Source: Doryteuthis pealeii
Taxonomy: Eukaryota > Mollusca > Cephalopoda > Myopsida > Loliginidae
Assembly: GCA_023376005.1 (NCBI GenBank)
Contig: CM042145.1
Coordinates: 100,805,756-100,869,755 of the forward strand
Length of the DNA stretch: 64,000 bases
Reading direction: 5' to 3'
A program made the translations under genes and the position numbers. Position 1 is the first letter of the stretch. Each line of letters begins with the position of its first letter. Shown one piece after another: positions 9,679-18,921 of this stretch. A model generated the notes under the pieces. The model did not search any database. It saw nothing but the letters and a program-made list of their open reading frames with translations, and had not been told where the DNA came from.

Positions 9679-9710
<32 letters not shown>
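9217..9710. repeat. TA/TG/TACA compound microsatellite
   Basis: Long mixed TATA, TGTG and TACATA array with a (TA)n core at 9489-9527. All open frames on both strands are dipeptide repeats of Tyr, Ile, His, Val and Cys. Confidence 0.95.
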
Positions 9711-9714
<4 letters not shown>

Positions 9715-9848
9715 AGGTGTATAAAAAAATTATCGAGAGTGAAGCTGTATTTACCAAGATAGAAATGAATAATGAATGGAACGTTAATTTTTTCAGAATC
9801 AGTGTCAAAAAGTAAAAAGATATTGATACTTTTTTGACACACCTTATA

Positions 9849-9856
<8 letters not shown>
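9711..9856. mobile_element. TIR element AAGGTGT..GACACACCTT
   Basis: Left end AAGGTGTATAAAAAAATTATCGAG and right end ACTTTTTTGACACACCTTA are inverted; (TA)n lies on both sides. The interior shares GAAATGAATAATGAATGGAACG with 10173-10330. A small non-autonomous DNA element, probably of the Tc1/mariner type because of the TA flanks (inference). Confidence 0.6.
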
Positions 9857-9897
<41 letters not shown>

Positions 9898-10122
9898 TGT
9901 GTAGAAAACGTTGATTTTCAATGTTGTACTTAGTCTCGAGTTTTCAAATATCTTTGCACCCATCTAATATATATATATATAATATATATAATATATATAT
10001 TATATAAATATGTATATATATATATATGATGATATATAATATAAATATATGATATGAATATACTTGAAAGATATAATAATACAAATAATAATACAAAGAA
10101 ATAATATTGATATAATAATATA
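9857..10122. repeat. (TA)n arrays and AT-rich spacer
   Basis: (TA)n at about 9857-9893 and 9966-10028 with AT-rich sequence between; no other feature seen. Confidence 0.85.
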
Positions 10123-10363
10123 CAAGGCGTGTCAAAAATATCGAGATTTTTTGTACTTTTTGACACACCTTGTATTCTGAAAAAATAAATTCATTCATTC
10201 TTCATTTCTATCTTGGTAAATACAACTTTAACCTTGGTACTTTTTTGACACACCTTGTATTCTGAAAAAAAATGAATGAATGGAACGTTATTTTTTTTCA
10301 GAATACAAGGTGTGTCAAAAAGTACAAAAAATCTCGACATTTTTTTTTTGACACACATTGTAT
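10123..10363. repeat. Cluster of ACAAGGTGTGTCAAAAAGTAC inverted repeats
   Basis: At least five copies of the ACAAGGTGTGTCAAAAAG terminus, alternating in orientation, with shared ATGAATGGAACGTTA inner sequence. It looks like several nested or tandemly joined copies of the element at 9711-9856. Confidence 0.65.
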
Positions 10364-10889
10364 ATCACGAGAAACTCCCCATCTTTCTGTTTTTGTAGAT
10401 CAGTGTACTTCTTTGTAAAGAGGGGGCCTACTTTTAAGACATATTGGAGGAAATATTTGAATTAAAGAATTTTAAGTTTGAACAATTCCTCAGTTCATCT
10501 ATTAAACCTTCTTGGTATCAAGGCCTTTTCTTGAAAACTAATTACCTTTTCACAAATCAAAATCTAGAAACCAGATGTCGAATCAAGAATGTCTCAGATG
10601 TATGTTCAGGTATTTTGATAAATCCACACACTTACCAATTCCTTCATTTAGACTTTTATAGCTGTGTATAGTTTTTATTCTATTTTACAGAAACTGACAT
10701 TTTCGTACTCACATTTTTACCCTCAGGTATATTACACTGAAAAATACTTATATGTACGAAGATCATTCAGTAAATAAGAGAATTTTATTTTAAAATAGCA
10801 ACGTAATTTGTTTTCAGAATTTTTTTCAAAAATGTAAACTCTGCATTGTTTGGAATTGGTTTACAAAAAAAAAAAAATCTCGCAAAAAA

Positions 10890-11042
10890 TATTTGTTTTG
10901 AGGCTATTCAAAATGTCAGTAAACCAGAATGCTCCAGGCTTGAACGGAAGTCTGTCATCAATTTTTTGGTGGCTGAGAAGTTAAAATTTACAAAAGCATG
11001 TTTGATGTGTGTAGTATTATATGTGAATGAGATAGTGTTATA
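10890..11042 (+). pseudogene. Mariner/Tc1-like transposase N-terminal fragment
   Basis: A short frame reads NVSKPECSRLERKSVINFLV then AEKL, resembling the N-terminal helix-turn-helix of mariner-type transposases and GVQW3-like proteins (ECSRLE-R-VI-FL-AEKCKP). It ends at a stop at 11040-11042; the catalytic domain is absent. The preceding 10380-10890 is AT-rich with nothing recognised. Confidence 0.4.
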
Positions 11043-11044
11043 AT

Positions 11045-11108
11045 GAGGGTTGCCAATAAGGGCGGAACAATCACATAGGTGCTAGGATTTGACGTGACCA
11101 GCCGATTG

Positions 11109-11179
<71 letters not shown>

Positions 11180-11380
11180 GGCTCTTTGACCTCCTGTCTA
11201 GCTTAAGTAAGAACCAAAATGGGGCGTCGCATGTCATGGACTGCTCAGTCACAAGGGTTCCATCCTTAAGCATCACGGGTCGCCACCCTCGGCCAACAGG
11301 TAACCCCATTGAAGAGGGTATTACCCTTCTGCAGAGAGCTCCAGCCGACAGGGCTATTTTCAGTAAGATAACTATTTTCA
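11045..11380 (-). mobile_element. SINE-C 5' part with (GA)n expansion
   Basis: Minus-strand SINE-C: GGTGCTAGGATTTGACGTGACC, GCCGATTGATC, (GA)n at 11114-11176, then CTTAAGCATCACGGGTCGCC and CCAGCCGACAGGGC. The (GA)n sits where other copies read GGAGGGGGCCTCTCCGA, so a purine stretch seems to have expanded inside the element. Confidence 0.7.
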
Positions 11381-11447
11381 ATAGATAACTTAAAGAACCT
11401 GTTAACGTCAGGTCACCGATGTAAAGCAGTGATGAGAATGTTCAGTA

Positions 11448-11606
11448 TTTAGTATCCCCTTCACGAGCAGGATATGACACAAGGTCAATTTTCAAGCGGG
11501 TTAAAGCTGGTTTGAATTCGAGATTTCCTTCTCCCGGATTGGTTGCTTAACCAAGGCTAGAGAACCCGGTCAGCCCTACTATTTACCTATAACTGGGGGA
11601 TGAACA
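11448..11606 (-). mobile_element. SINE-A 3' fragment
   Basis: TTCACGAGCAGGATATGACAC, GCTGGTTTGAATTCGAG, TTGGTTGCTTAACCAAGG, CTACTATTTACC: the 3' half of SINE-A. Confidence 0.75.
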
Positions 11607-11607
11607 A

Positions 11608-11910
11608 AGGTTGGTTGGTTGGTTAGTTTGATTTTACTGCATGTCAACTCTTGTTGGGTTATTTTATGCCGAAGATGTTTTGTTTTTATTCATTCTTGAT
11701 GGATACAGAAATATTAAATATAAAAACTCAATTTTTTAAATACAATTTTTTGTAAACTCATTTTTTTCTATTTAACCCATAGATAGGACCCTAACAGGTA
11801 CTACCACTTCGGGTTAGAGTGGACATGGGAGTAATGGCGATGAAGGAGTTCTCCATATTCCCCAGAGCACTAGAATTAGATGCAGTTTAACGTTATACCC
11901 AGGACACATC
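11608..11910 (-). mobile_element. SINE-C 3' part
   Basis: Starts with the (GGTT)n tail reversed, then the hairpin domain CATGTCAACTCTTGTTGGG..TTATTTTATGCCG, GATGGATACAG, TTTAACCCATAGATAGG, CTACCACTTCGGGT, GAGTAATGGCGATGAAGG and GCAGTTTAACGTTATACCC. Confidence 0.8.
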
Positions 11911-12004
11911 TCGTCCAGGATTTGACCACTTAGCAATAACAGTTACTGTAAGCAGCTTGGGATCTACCTACCAGACTAATTAAAGCTTAGTAAATCATAA
12001 AATG

Positions 12005-12250
12005 GGACCATATGACCTTAAGGCACCCCTTTTGCGATTTCGATTCGTGGGGACATTTTTTTCCATTTACACCGTCAAAATCCGGTTAATTGTTTACAGA
12101 CGATTTTTAGAGTTTTTTTTTAATTATAAAACTAACCCCATAAACCCTAACCCTAACCCCTAACAAACAACCGGATTTTTACGGTGTAAATAAGAAAAGT
12201 GCCCCCACGAGTCGAGATCGCGGAAGGGGTGTCTTAAGGTCATATGGTCC
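12005..12250. mobile_element. Foldback element G1 with telomere-like repeats, copy 1
   Basis: Inverted repeats of about 90 bp (GGACCATATGACCTTAAG at the left end, CTTAAGGTCATATGGTCC at the right) around a loop containing TAACCC units (about 12123-12163). ATAAAATG is directly repeated on both sides (11997-12004 and 12251-12258), an 8-bp target duplication. No ORF. Confidence 0.85.
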
Positions 12251-12411
12251 ATAAAATGTACTAATAAATGAGATCACATGCCTTTGAGAAAAGTAAAAAT
12301 AGAATTTAAAGAGATTAAAAGATTTTGTGCAAGACTTGGCAAATGAGATATTAGTGAAATTTTTAGCTTATTATGAATAATATTTTATAATCCGTGTATG
12401 ACAGTGGATGA

Positions 12412-12518
12412 TCATCTATAATGATCAACTATAATGAAATCATTTTTCTATAATGATCATCAACTATAATGATCATCAATTGTCAAATAATTTTTCATAA
12501 TAATGATCATCAACTATA
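12412..12518. repeat. Short tandem repeat ATAATGATCATCAACT
   Basis: Irregular tandem copies of CTATAATGATCATCAA. The array resumes at 12735 after a SINE-B insertion. Confidence 0.75.
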
Positions 12519-12734
12519 AGTAAAGTAAAGTCGTCGGGGTGGCCTAAAGTCGGTATCAGCCAATCAGCGGGGAAGTCTATCTCCTTTTCACTAGTGCTAG
12601 ACCAAGGAGATTGTTTTTGCGTCTGAGGTGGAGCGACACACCTGCCATCAGCTACTTACTTTACCGCACAGATCCCGTGCTACTCATACGCTGAGTTGGC
12701 GAGCGTCGGTATCGAACTAGGAACCTTGTGGTTT
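12519..12734 (-). mobile_element. SINE-B with target duplication
   Basis: Minus copy (GGGGTGGCCTAAAGTCGG to TATCGAACTAGGAACC). It interrupts the ATGATCATCAACTATA array and is flanked by ATCAACTATA (12509-12518 and 12735-12744). Confidence 0.8.
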
Positions 12735-12838
12735 ATCAACTATAATGATCATCAATTGTCAAATCGTCTTTCGAACGTATATTCGCATGTTATTTATGTC
12801 ATATTCAAAGCGGGAACTTTTTACAATACATATGACAT

Positions 12839-13108
12839 GGAGGTGAAAATGGTTATGTTCGTTGGAAATGGACACTGCGACACGAGTTCAAATCCTGGAC
12901 GGGGCTGTTTGCATTTCACATATCACTAATATACTTAGGAAAGGTATGAATTTAGCTATTCTCCCTCCAGTAGGTAAATAGTAGTCAGACTGGGCTCTTT
13001 AACCTTGGTATGCCAACGGGTCTAAGAGAATGAAAACTCTTAATTTAAACCTACTAAACTCCGCTCAAAATGGCCTTGTACCGCATCCAGTTCGTGCGGA
13101 GGGTCTGG
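12839..13108 (+). mobile_element. SINE-A
   Basis: A-box region degenerate (GGAGGTGAAAATGGTTATG), B box GAGTTCAAATCCTGG, body and tail GTTCGTGCGGAGGG. Confidence 0.8.
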
Positions 13109-13523
13109 GTAATACTCATACGGATATCATTGAAAAACAGTAAGGTATTACATCTTGTCAAAGAATGGCATGGAAAGGAACATTTATGATCTTTTTTGCT
13201 GGGCCTCATAATTTCCCAGGTTAGAAGGTAGGCAATTAAATTCGGATGAAGAAGACAACAACAATTTGAGATTAAAAAAAACATATATTCAGAAAGGTAC
13301 AAACAGCAAATTTAATGGCGTTTGCTAGAACTCTTATCTGCTGACGGTTTGGGAGCGACTGGATTTATACGTCTTGCTGCTATGCTCTCAACACTACAAG
13401 TGACTTAGTCATGGAATTCAATTTAGGCGCCAATAACGTATATTGACGAATTCTGCCTCTGGTGCCGAGGGCAGATAATTAATCCATAATTTTTCCAATA
13501 CATTCTGTTGAATGTAATGCATT

Positions 13524-13742
13524 AGAGGGGCTCTTTGTGTAACGGTTACTGTCGTAGGAAATGAACTCGGCTATCTGAGTTCAAATCCTGAACAGGTCTG
13601 TTGCATTTCACATATCGCCAATACTCTTGGGAAAGGAACGAATCCAACTATTCTCCTTCCAACTATGGGTGAATAGTAGGGCAGACTTTTACCTTGATTA
13701 GGCAACCGGTCTAGGAGAAGGAAAACTCTGATTTCAGACTAG
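13524..13742 (+). mobile_element. SINE-A, 3'-truncated
   Basis: TTGTGTAACGGTTACTGTCG, GAGTTCAAATCCTGAAC, CTCCTTCCAACTATGGG, GTCTAGGAGAAGGAAAAC, then stops. Between the two SINEs, 13109-13523 holds nothing recognised. Confidence 0.75.
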
Positions 13743-13820
13743 TTATAGACCTGGAGACGTATATCCTCAAGACACGCTACATGAGTTGCATCCCACGATA
13801 AAAAACCAGGTTACGTTTTT

Positions 13821-13886
13821 ATTCAGACTATAAAGTTGATTATAACAATACGTATTAGTCAAGTTATAATCAACTTTCAGACTATG
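13821..13886. repeat. Short imperfect palindrome
   Basis: Arms TCAGACTATAAAGTTGATTATAAC and GTTATAATCAACTTTCAGACTATG can pair, although the outer TCAGACTAT segment is directly rather than invertedly repeated. Confidence 0.5.
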
Positions 13887-13950
13887 AAAAAACAAAACAA
13901 AAACAAAAACAAACAATTGAGGTGTTCACTACTAGAATAGGCCTAGTCCT

Positions 13951-14190
13951 AATTAGTGATCATCCTCCACACATTACTAAAACAACCAACATTACCTTTT
14001 TTGTTTTGTGTGACATTGCTTATATTGTGTAATATGTGGAAAATAAACCATTGTCTTCTTCTTCTTCTTCTTCTTGAAGAAGAAGAAGATAATGGTTTAT
14101 TTTCACATATTACACAATATAAACAATGTCACACAAAACAAAAAGGTAATGTTGGTTGTTTTAGTAATGTGTGGAGGATAGTCACTAATT
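13951..14190. mobile_element. Near-perfect foldback (240 bp)
   Basis: The arms AATTAGTGAT..CCTCCACACATTACTAA and TTAGTAATGTGTGGAGG..TCACTAATT pair along almost their whole length. The centre is (CTT)n followed directly by (GAA)n. No ORF, so it is probably a non-autonomous DNA element. Such palindromes may also be assembly-sensitive. Confidence 0.75.
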
Positions 14191-14225
14191 AGAACTTCTT
14201 CTTAAGTTCATGACAGAGGTTTGCC

Positions 14226-14446
14226 GGTTATTTCCTATAACTCCAACATAAACAAAAGGGGAACCACTCTTGACTGATAAATTGCTTATTTATTTTCCCA
14301 TTAAACTAACCCTAAACCCTAACCATAACCCTAAACCCTAACCCTAACCCCGTTTTCTTTTTTCCTAGTAGATCAATAAGTAAATAAATAATTTATCAGT
14401 CAAGAGTGGTTACCTTTTGTTTATGTTGGAGTTATAGGAAATAACC
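14226..14446. mobile_element. Foldback element G2 with telomere-like repeats, copy 1
   Basis: Ends GGTTATTTCCTATAACTCC and GGAGTTATAGGAAATAACC, inverted arms with CACTCTTGACTGATAAATT, and a loop of CCCTAA units (about 14309-14350). The flanking direct repeat GGTTTGCC (14218-14225 and 14447-14454) is an 8-bp duplication. Confidence 0.85.
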
Positions 14447-14689
14447 GGTTTGCCTTAATCTAATTTTGCGTAAGATTTTTCTTCTTTTTCTGAACTGAAA
14501 ATGCATTCTTTAAGTTATTGGGATACTTTTTTTCTTTTATGAATTCAAGTGAATTCAATTGCCACTGAGTACAGTTCTATAATAACTCTGTATAAAATGA
14601 AACTAAGCCGCAAAAACATCAAAGAGCACTCTCTGTATATAGTTACCCAACCCATCCGCCACAGGCAAGGTCCGAGAAAATGTCATTTT

Positions 14690-15025
14690 TTGGTGCGTTC
14701 TGCGTAACGGTTAACATAATAGGAAATAGGGTTATTTCCTATAAGTCCAACATAAACAAAGGGGAACAACTCTTGACTGATAAATTATTTATTTATTTTC
14801 CCATTAAACTAACCCTAAACCCTAACCCTAACCCCGTCTTCTTTTTTCCTAGAAGATCAATAAATAAACAAATAATGTCAGTCAAGAGTGGTTCCCCTGT
14901 GTTTATGTTGGACTTATTGGAAATAACCGGAAATAGAATTGGTGATCCGAGCTTAGATTGTGGTTGTCTGCTTTACACTTCGCGCTAATGCTCTTGGAAA
15001 AGACAGGAATCAATCTACCCCCCCC
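14690..15025 (+). mobile_element. Degenerate SINE-A head, interrupted by G2
   Basis: GGTGCGTTCTGCGTAACGG and AATAGGAAATAG before the G2 insertion; GGAAATAGAATTGGTGATCC, TGTTTACACTT-like and GCGCTAATGCTCTTGG after it. Split by the foldback at 14730-14928. Confidence 0.6.
14730..14928. mobile_element. Foldback element G2 with telomere-like repeats, copy 2
   Basis: Same ends as copy 1 (GGTTATTTCC..GGAAATAACC), the same GACTGATAAATTATTTA arms and CCCTAA loop (about 14809-14834). GGAAATAG is duplicated on both sides (14722-14729 and 14929-14936). Inserted into a SINE-A head. Confidence 0.85.
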
Positions 15026-15229
15026 CCCAAGGAACGATTTTTTTGGCTTGCCGATTTCCTTTCCTACAATAATAACCGTACCTCAACCCGCGCCTGCTAT
15101 AGATCTAGCTAGGTAGTCTCGTTAAAGTATTGCTTGTTTTGGGAGTTCAACTCTTATTGGAGGTCCGACGATATTAACCATATGGTAGACCAATTAGTAA
15201 ATGTTGCTTTGATATGGTAGAAATGATGG

Positions 15230-15300
15230 TGGTTAACAAACTAGTCTTGCAGATACTTCTGGCCTTGACCTAAACTAAGCTAAATGACAACTAGTATCGT
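15230..15300 (+). mobile_element. SINE-D head fragment
   Basis: GGTGGTTAACAAACTAGTCTTGCAGAT, then GACCTAAACTAAGCTAA. Short and divergent. Confidence 0.4.
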
Positions 15301-15308
15301 AATCTATG

Positions 15309-15351
<43 letters not shown>

Positions 15352-15452
15352 ATTTAAAATATTCTCTTTTCTTAAAAAGTCCGGTATAAATTAATTCTAT
15401 CACAAACGGTCACAATTTTCATAAATTGTCTTCTTACTAACACAACATAATA

Positions 15453-15499
15453 TGCTCTGAAGAAGATTTTTAACAAATCGAAATATTGCAATATCAGCA
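15453..15499 (+). ncRNA. Hammerhead ribozyme, type I
   Basis: Stem I TGCT (15453-15456), core CTGAAGA (15457-15463), one extra A, stem II GATTT/AAATC with a 5-base loop, GAAA (15480-15483), self-complementary stem III ATATTGCAATAT, C15495 before the cleavage site, AGCA (15496-15499) closing stem I. The tail runs about 90 bases to (TA)n at 15591. A (CA)n array lies about 100 bp upstream. Confidence 0.7.
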
Positions 15500-15585
15500 G
15501 AATAAAGAACTTTATTTGAACAACATCTGTGTTTTTCATATTATCTTATCCTTATATACCGTCGGATTCATTTCTTTACATTTAA

Positions 15586-15590
<5 letters not shown>

Positions 15591-15634
<44 letters not shown>
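15591..15634. repeat. (TA)n array between two convergent hammerhead units
   Basis: TA array. The plus-strand hammerhead at 15453 and the minus-strand one at 15723 both end here with their 3' tails. Confidence 0.95.
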
Positions 15635-15638
<4 letters not shown>

Positions 15639-15669
15639 GAATAAAAAGGCCTTAAATACCATGGGTATC

Positions 15670-15723
15670 GTGGTTATGGACCATTTCAACTCGTGAGTAT
15701 GCCCACGAGCTTCTTCAGACCAC
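15670..15723 (-). ncRNA. Hammerhead ribozyme, type I, long stem II
   Basis: Minus strand: stem I GTGGT, core CTGAAGA, an 8-bp stem II with CTCGTG/CACGAG and an A-T closing pair next to the core, GAAA, stem III ATG/CAT, A before the cleavage site, ACCAC pairing perfectly with GTGGT. The tail runs about 35 bases to the (TA)n at 15591-15634. Confidence 0.8.
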
Positions 15724-15911
15724 TGATATCTTTTATTTAGACAGGCACATGGCCAAACTCATCTTATATTCATACATTTCCCCCGCTACCAGGGGTGATC
15801 TTATTGCATTTTTTCTTTTCGAGTGTCTTAATATTGGTGGAATTTTTTTTTTTTCTTTTCGAGGACCAGCCTAGAATCACCTTGTACTAAGAAACTTGGT
15901 ACCGCACCAAA

Positions 15912-15912
<1 letters not shown>

Positions 15913-15955
<43 letters not shown>

Positions 15956-15981
15956 GTCGCATCCTGTTCGTGCGGAGGGTT

Positions 15982-16026
<45 letters not shown>
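15913..16026. repeat. Two (TA)n arrays around a SINE-A tail
   Basis: TA arrays at about 15913-15951 and 15986-16026. Between them is a plus-strand SINE-A 3' end (GTGTCGCATCCTGTTCGTGC); beyond them the minus-strand SINE-A starts, giving a tail-to-tail inverted pair. Confidence 0.85.
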
Positions 16027-16028
<2 letters not shown>

Positions 16029-16305
16029 TAACCCCTCCGCATGAACAGGATGCGACACCAGGTCAAATTTTTAAGCGGAGTTTAACAGTTTTTGAATTCA
16101 GAGTTATCCTTCTCCTAGACTAGTTACCTTGTCATGGTTAAAGAACCCGCCTGCCCTGCTATGTACCCATAGCTGGAAGGAGAATTGGATTCATACCTTT
16201 CCCAAGGGTATTAGTTCCATGTGAAATGCAAACAGCCTCGTCCAGGAATTGAACTCGAGTCGACGAATCCATTTCCTACGACTCTAAACATTAGACCACA
16301 CCCCT

Positions 16306-16310
<5 letters not shown>
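16027..16310 (-). mobile_element. SINE-A, full length
   Basis: From GCTAACCCCTCCGCATGAAC (3' end) through GGAATTGAACTCGAG (B box reversed) to the head ACCACACCCCTCC. (TA)n lies on both sides. Confidence 0.9.
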
Positions 16311-16347
<37 letters not shown>

Positions 16348-16370
16348 TATATATAAACACATATATATAT
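16311..16370. repeat. (TA)n microsatellite
   Basis: TA-rich array between two minus-strand SINE-A copies. Confidence 0.9.
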
Positions 16371-16373
16371 TTA

Positions 16374-16648
16374 TCACCCCTCGCACGAGCAGGATGCGAC
16401 ACAAGGTCAATTTCTTAAGCGGAGCTCAACAGGTTTGAATTCAGAGTTTTCCTTCTCCTAGACCGGTTGCCTAACCAAGGTTAAAGAGCCCAGTCTGCCC
16501 TACTATTTACCCATAGCTGAAGGGAGAGTAGGATTCATACCTTTCCCAAGGGGATTGGCGCTAAGTGAAATAATTGCCACGTCCAGGATTTGAACTCGAG
16601 TCGACGAGTCCATTTCCCATGACTTTAACCATTACACCACGCGCTTCC
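16374..16648 (-). mobile_element. SINE-A, full length
   Basis: ATCACCCCTCGCACGAGCAGG to CATTACACCACGCGCTTCC; B box reversed GGATTTGAACTCGAG. Confidence 0.9.
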
Positions 16649-16664
16649 TACATATATATACATT

Positions 16665-16915
16665 ATTTATGAAGGCAGGAAGCAGGTGATATCCCCAGAG
16701 ACTATAACGGACGCGAAAATCTTGCAAAAACACCTGCACAAGCCGAATCACTGCTAGATAGCCTGGAGAAGACAGCAAGGAATATCGGCCTCTATGTGAA
16801 CGATAAAACTGAGTTCATGTGTTTTAAAAAGAAATGATACAATTCCACACTCGACGGTAAGACTCTAAAATCGGTGGATCAGTTCGCGTACTTAAGTAGT
16901 AATATCTTACAGAAA
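16665..16915 (+). pseudogene. RTE-like LINE fragment
   Basis: Nucleotide similarity to 2440-2700 of the RTE remnant (GCAGGTGATATCCC, GCCTGGAGAAGACAGCAAGG, ATCGGCCTCTATGTGAACG, ACTCGACGGTAAG, AGTAGTAATATC) with several frameshifts; the YVDD segment is lost. Confidence 0.75.
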
Positions 16916-17019
16916 GCCATGTCAGAGTTGAATCTTCAATGGATGACTCACAATTGTGACCTTGTACCTGACTAAGCTAAACTGTTCTATGTTAGTCAAA
17001 AAAGCTTATGTTCAATTGA

Positions 17020-17165
17020 TTGATGTCAACCCGTTTAGGGTTATTTTATGCCAAGAAATTAGAGAATTGTATATATTGCATGGTTATATTTATATTTTCT
17101 GTGTAGTTTCTTAATTTTTTGCATATAGTTATATGATATCAAGTTTCCTATCTAATACGAATAAT
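17020..17165 (-). mobile_element. Divergent 3'-end domain (SINE-C-like tail)
   Basis: GATGTCAACCCGTTTAGGGTTATTTTATGCC is a variant of the shared hairpin tail, followed by AT-rich sequence similar to 39040-39300. Confidence 0.45.
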
Positions 17166-17640
17166 TTGCAGATCTAGTATTATTTGGATAATTCGGACTT
17201 CGGATTCATCTTTATTGCTATCTGTACAACGTTTCGGGCGATGTGCCCTCTGGCCTTCCTCGGGTATTTCTTGTTGGACTCGGGGGCCTTCTCGAACTCA
17301 AGAACCTTCTTTTCGAACTCAGGAACCTTCTTGTCGTAATCGGGAACCTTCATCACGGAACTTTGAACCAAACCCTTTATTCAATCCATGAGGATATCCT
17401 GTTCTCATTCCGCTAACCATAGATGGGGTACAGGTGTTAATTATTATTCTATGTTACTGTCACCCTTGACCAGGGTTAAACCTGCAGCCTAGAGATAACT
17501 GTCACTGAAAACTGTCTTAACCCAACGCCTTTATCCACTATGCTATGTGTCCAATTGGAAACGTTGTACAGATAGCAATAAAGATGAGGACAATAGTCCG
17601 AATAATCCAAATGATACTAATTATCAAGCCTCATTTAAAA
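17166..17640. mobile_element. Foldback with a decayed hammerhead-like core
   Basis: Arms of about 70 bp (ATTTGGATAATTCGGACT..GCTATCTGTACAACGTTTC and the complement at 17560-17625) surround unrelated sequence. On the minus strand the left arm has CCGAGGA, GGGC/GCCC and GAAA (17232-17263), which looks like a hammerhead with a changed core and no stem I. Confidence 0.5.
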
Positions 17641-17880
17641 AATTCAGAGAAATTTGCAGATCTATTTGATCTATAGATGGGACCTTAACAAACACTACCA
17701 CTCAGGGTCAGAGGGCATCTGTGAATAATGGCAATGAAGGGGTACTCCACTCACCCCAGATCTCCATAATTGGAGCCTCACCATCAGATGGAGTTTCATA
17801 CCCAAGACATTCCTTTTTGGAGTTATTTTACCCACTTACGAGGGATACAGTCAGCGTATTCTAAGTCCTCATTAACAGAA
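17641..17880 (-). mobile_element. Divergent SINE-C-like body
   Basis: GATCTATAGATGGGACC, CACTACCACTCAGGGTCAGAG, AATGGCAATGAAGGGGTACTCC and ATGGAGTTTCATACCC match the SINE-C body. Confidence 0.5.
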
Positions 17881-18000
17881 CAGAAAGATGGTTTTGTTAA
17901 AGACTTTTTATATAATTTGTCAATCAAATAGTCACCCACAAAAACATTTTTTCTAATATCAGGATTTGATAGGACATTGGAAACAAAAGGAAAGTGATAA

Positions 18001-18001
<1 letters not shown>

Positions 18002-18064
<63 letters not shown>
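18002..18064. repeat. (TG)n microsatellite
   Basis: About 30 TG units, at the tail end of the hammerhead-bearing hairpin that follows. Confidence 0.95.
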
Positions 18065-18067
<3 letters not shown>

Positions 18068-18091
18068 TGTGAGAAATTTATTGGAAATGTT

Positions 18092-18188
18092 GAATAACGA
18101 ACACAAACAATCAATTCAATTAATATTTCGTCTCTGTTGATTTCAGAAATTTCATCAGAATTGAATTGATTGTTTGTGTTCGTTATTC
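18092..18188. other. 30-bp perfect inverted repeat around a hammerhead core
   Basis: GAATAACGAACACAAAC.. (18092-18121) and its exact complement (18159-18188) enclose a 37-base loop that holds a hammerhead-like core on the minus strand. Confidence 0.8.
18108..18172 (-). ncRNA. Hammerhead-like motif with very long stem I
   Basis: Minus strand: stem I of at least 14 bp (30 bp counting the whole arm), core CTGATGA (complement of 18152-18158), a 6-bp stem II TTTCTG/CAGAGA with a poor closing pair, GAAA (complement of 18126-18129), then ATATT, leaving only a minimal stem III. Probably decayed. The tail leads into (CA)n about 30 bases beyond the arm. Confidence 0.5.
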
Positions 18189-18245
18189 ACCTATACAACA
18201 TATTTCATCACATTTTGTCGGATTTTTCTTAATCTGTTGTTTTCT

Positions 18246-18246
18246 T

Positions 18247-18279
<33 letters not shown>

Positions 18280-18284
18280 ACGTG

Positions 18285-18322
<38 letters not shown>
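18246..18322. repeat. (CA)n / (TG)n microsatellite pair
   Basis: (CA)n at about 18248-18272 and (TG)n at 18296-18322, complementary and able to form a hairpin. Confidence 0.9.
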
Positions 18323-18389
18323 ATTTCTCTTGTTATCTATATCTTGTATGCTAATCCAAGTTTCTGTAATAAATTACAGGGTTATTTAG

Positions 18390-18618
18390 AAATGGATTGG
18401 CACTCCTTTGGGCTTGAGACGGGGGTGGGGCATCATCGGTGTTGATAATATATGGGTTAGATAGAAAAAATAGTTTGTAGGTAAAATGTGTTTTAAAGAT
18501 TTGAGTTTTAAAAAAATTGAGTACCCATCAAGAACGAATCAAACAAAACATCTTCGGAATAAAATAACCCAACTAAGGTTGATATGCCGTAAAATCCAAC
18601 CAATCAGCCAATCAACCA
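18390..18618 (+). mobile_element. SINE-C 3' part
   Basis: TATGGGTTAGATAG, TTGAGTACCCATCAAG, the hairpin tail AATAAAATAACCCAACTAAGG..TGATATGCCG and a tail of CCAACCAATCAGCCAATC. Confidence 0.75.
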
Positions 18619-18662
18619 GCAAGCAGGTGTATTTTTGTAGATGCATTTCGTGGATGTATTTC

Positions 18663-18921
18663 TGTTAGGTTCAGACCTAACGTAAATAGAGTCGCTCCCC
18701 TTGATCAGTAGGAGGCTGATGGGAACCACCATGACACTTTTAGATTGGGGTTTGTACCGAGTGGACGCACGTGCACAGCACGGTTGAGCTATTTAAGTCA
18801 CTTTTAGGGTAGAGGCATTCTCTCTACACTGTGTTAAATAAAACTTTGTTAATTTCCAACAACCTGGTCTTGCATTTTCATTCAGTATTCCGTATTTTTA
18901 TCTGTATGTAAAAACATAACA
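18663..18921 (+). mobile_element. Solo LTR, 259 bp
   Basis: Begins TGTTAGG and ends ACATAACA (TGTTA..TAACA), flanked by the 5-bp direct repeat ATTTC (18658-18662 and 18922-18926). It has a TATA-like TATTTAAG near 18790 and AATAAAA near 18836, both in the plus direction. No internal retroelement region is present, so this is a recombined solo LTR; the superfamily is not determined. Confidence 0.8.

Noticed and set aside
10444..10671. 75-codon open frame on the plus strand
   Set aside because: AT-rich, no domain or homology that I recognise, and no supporting context.
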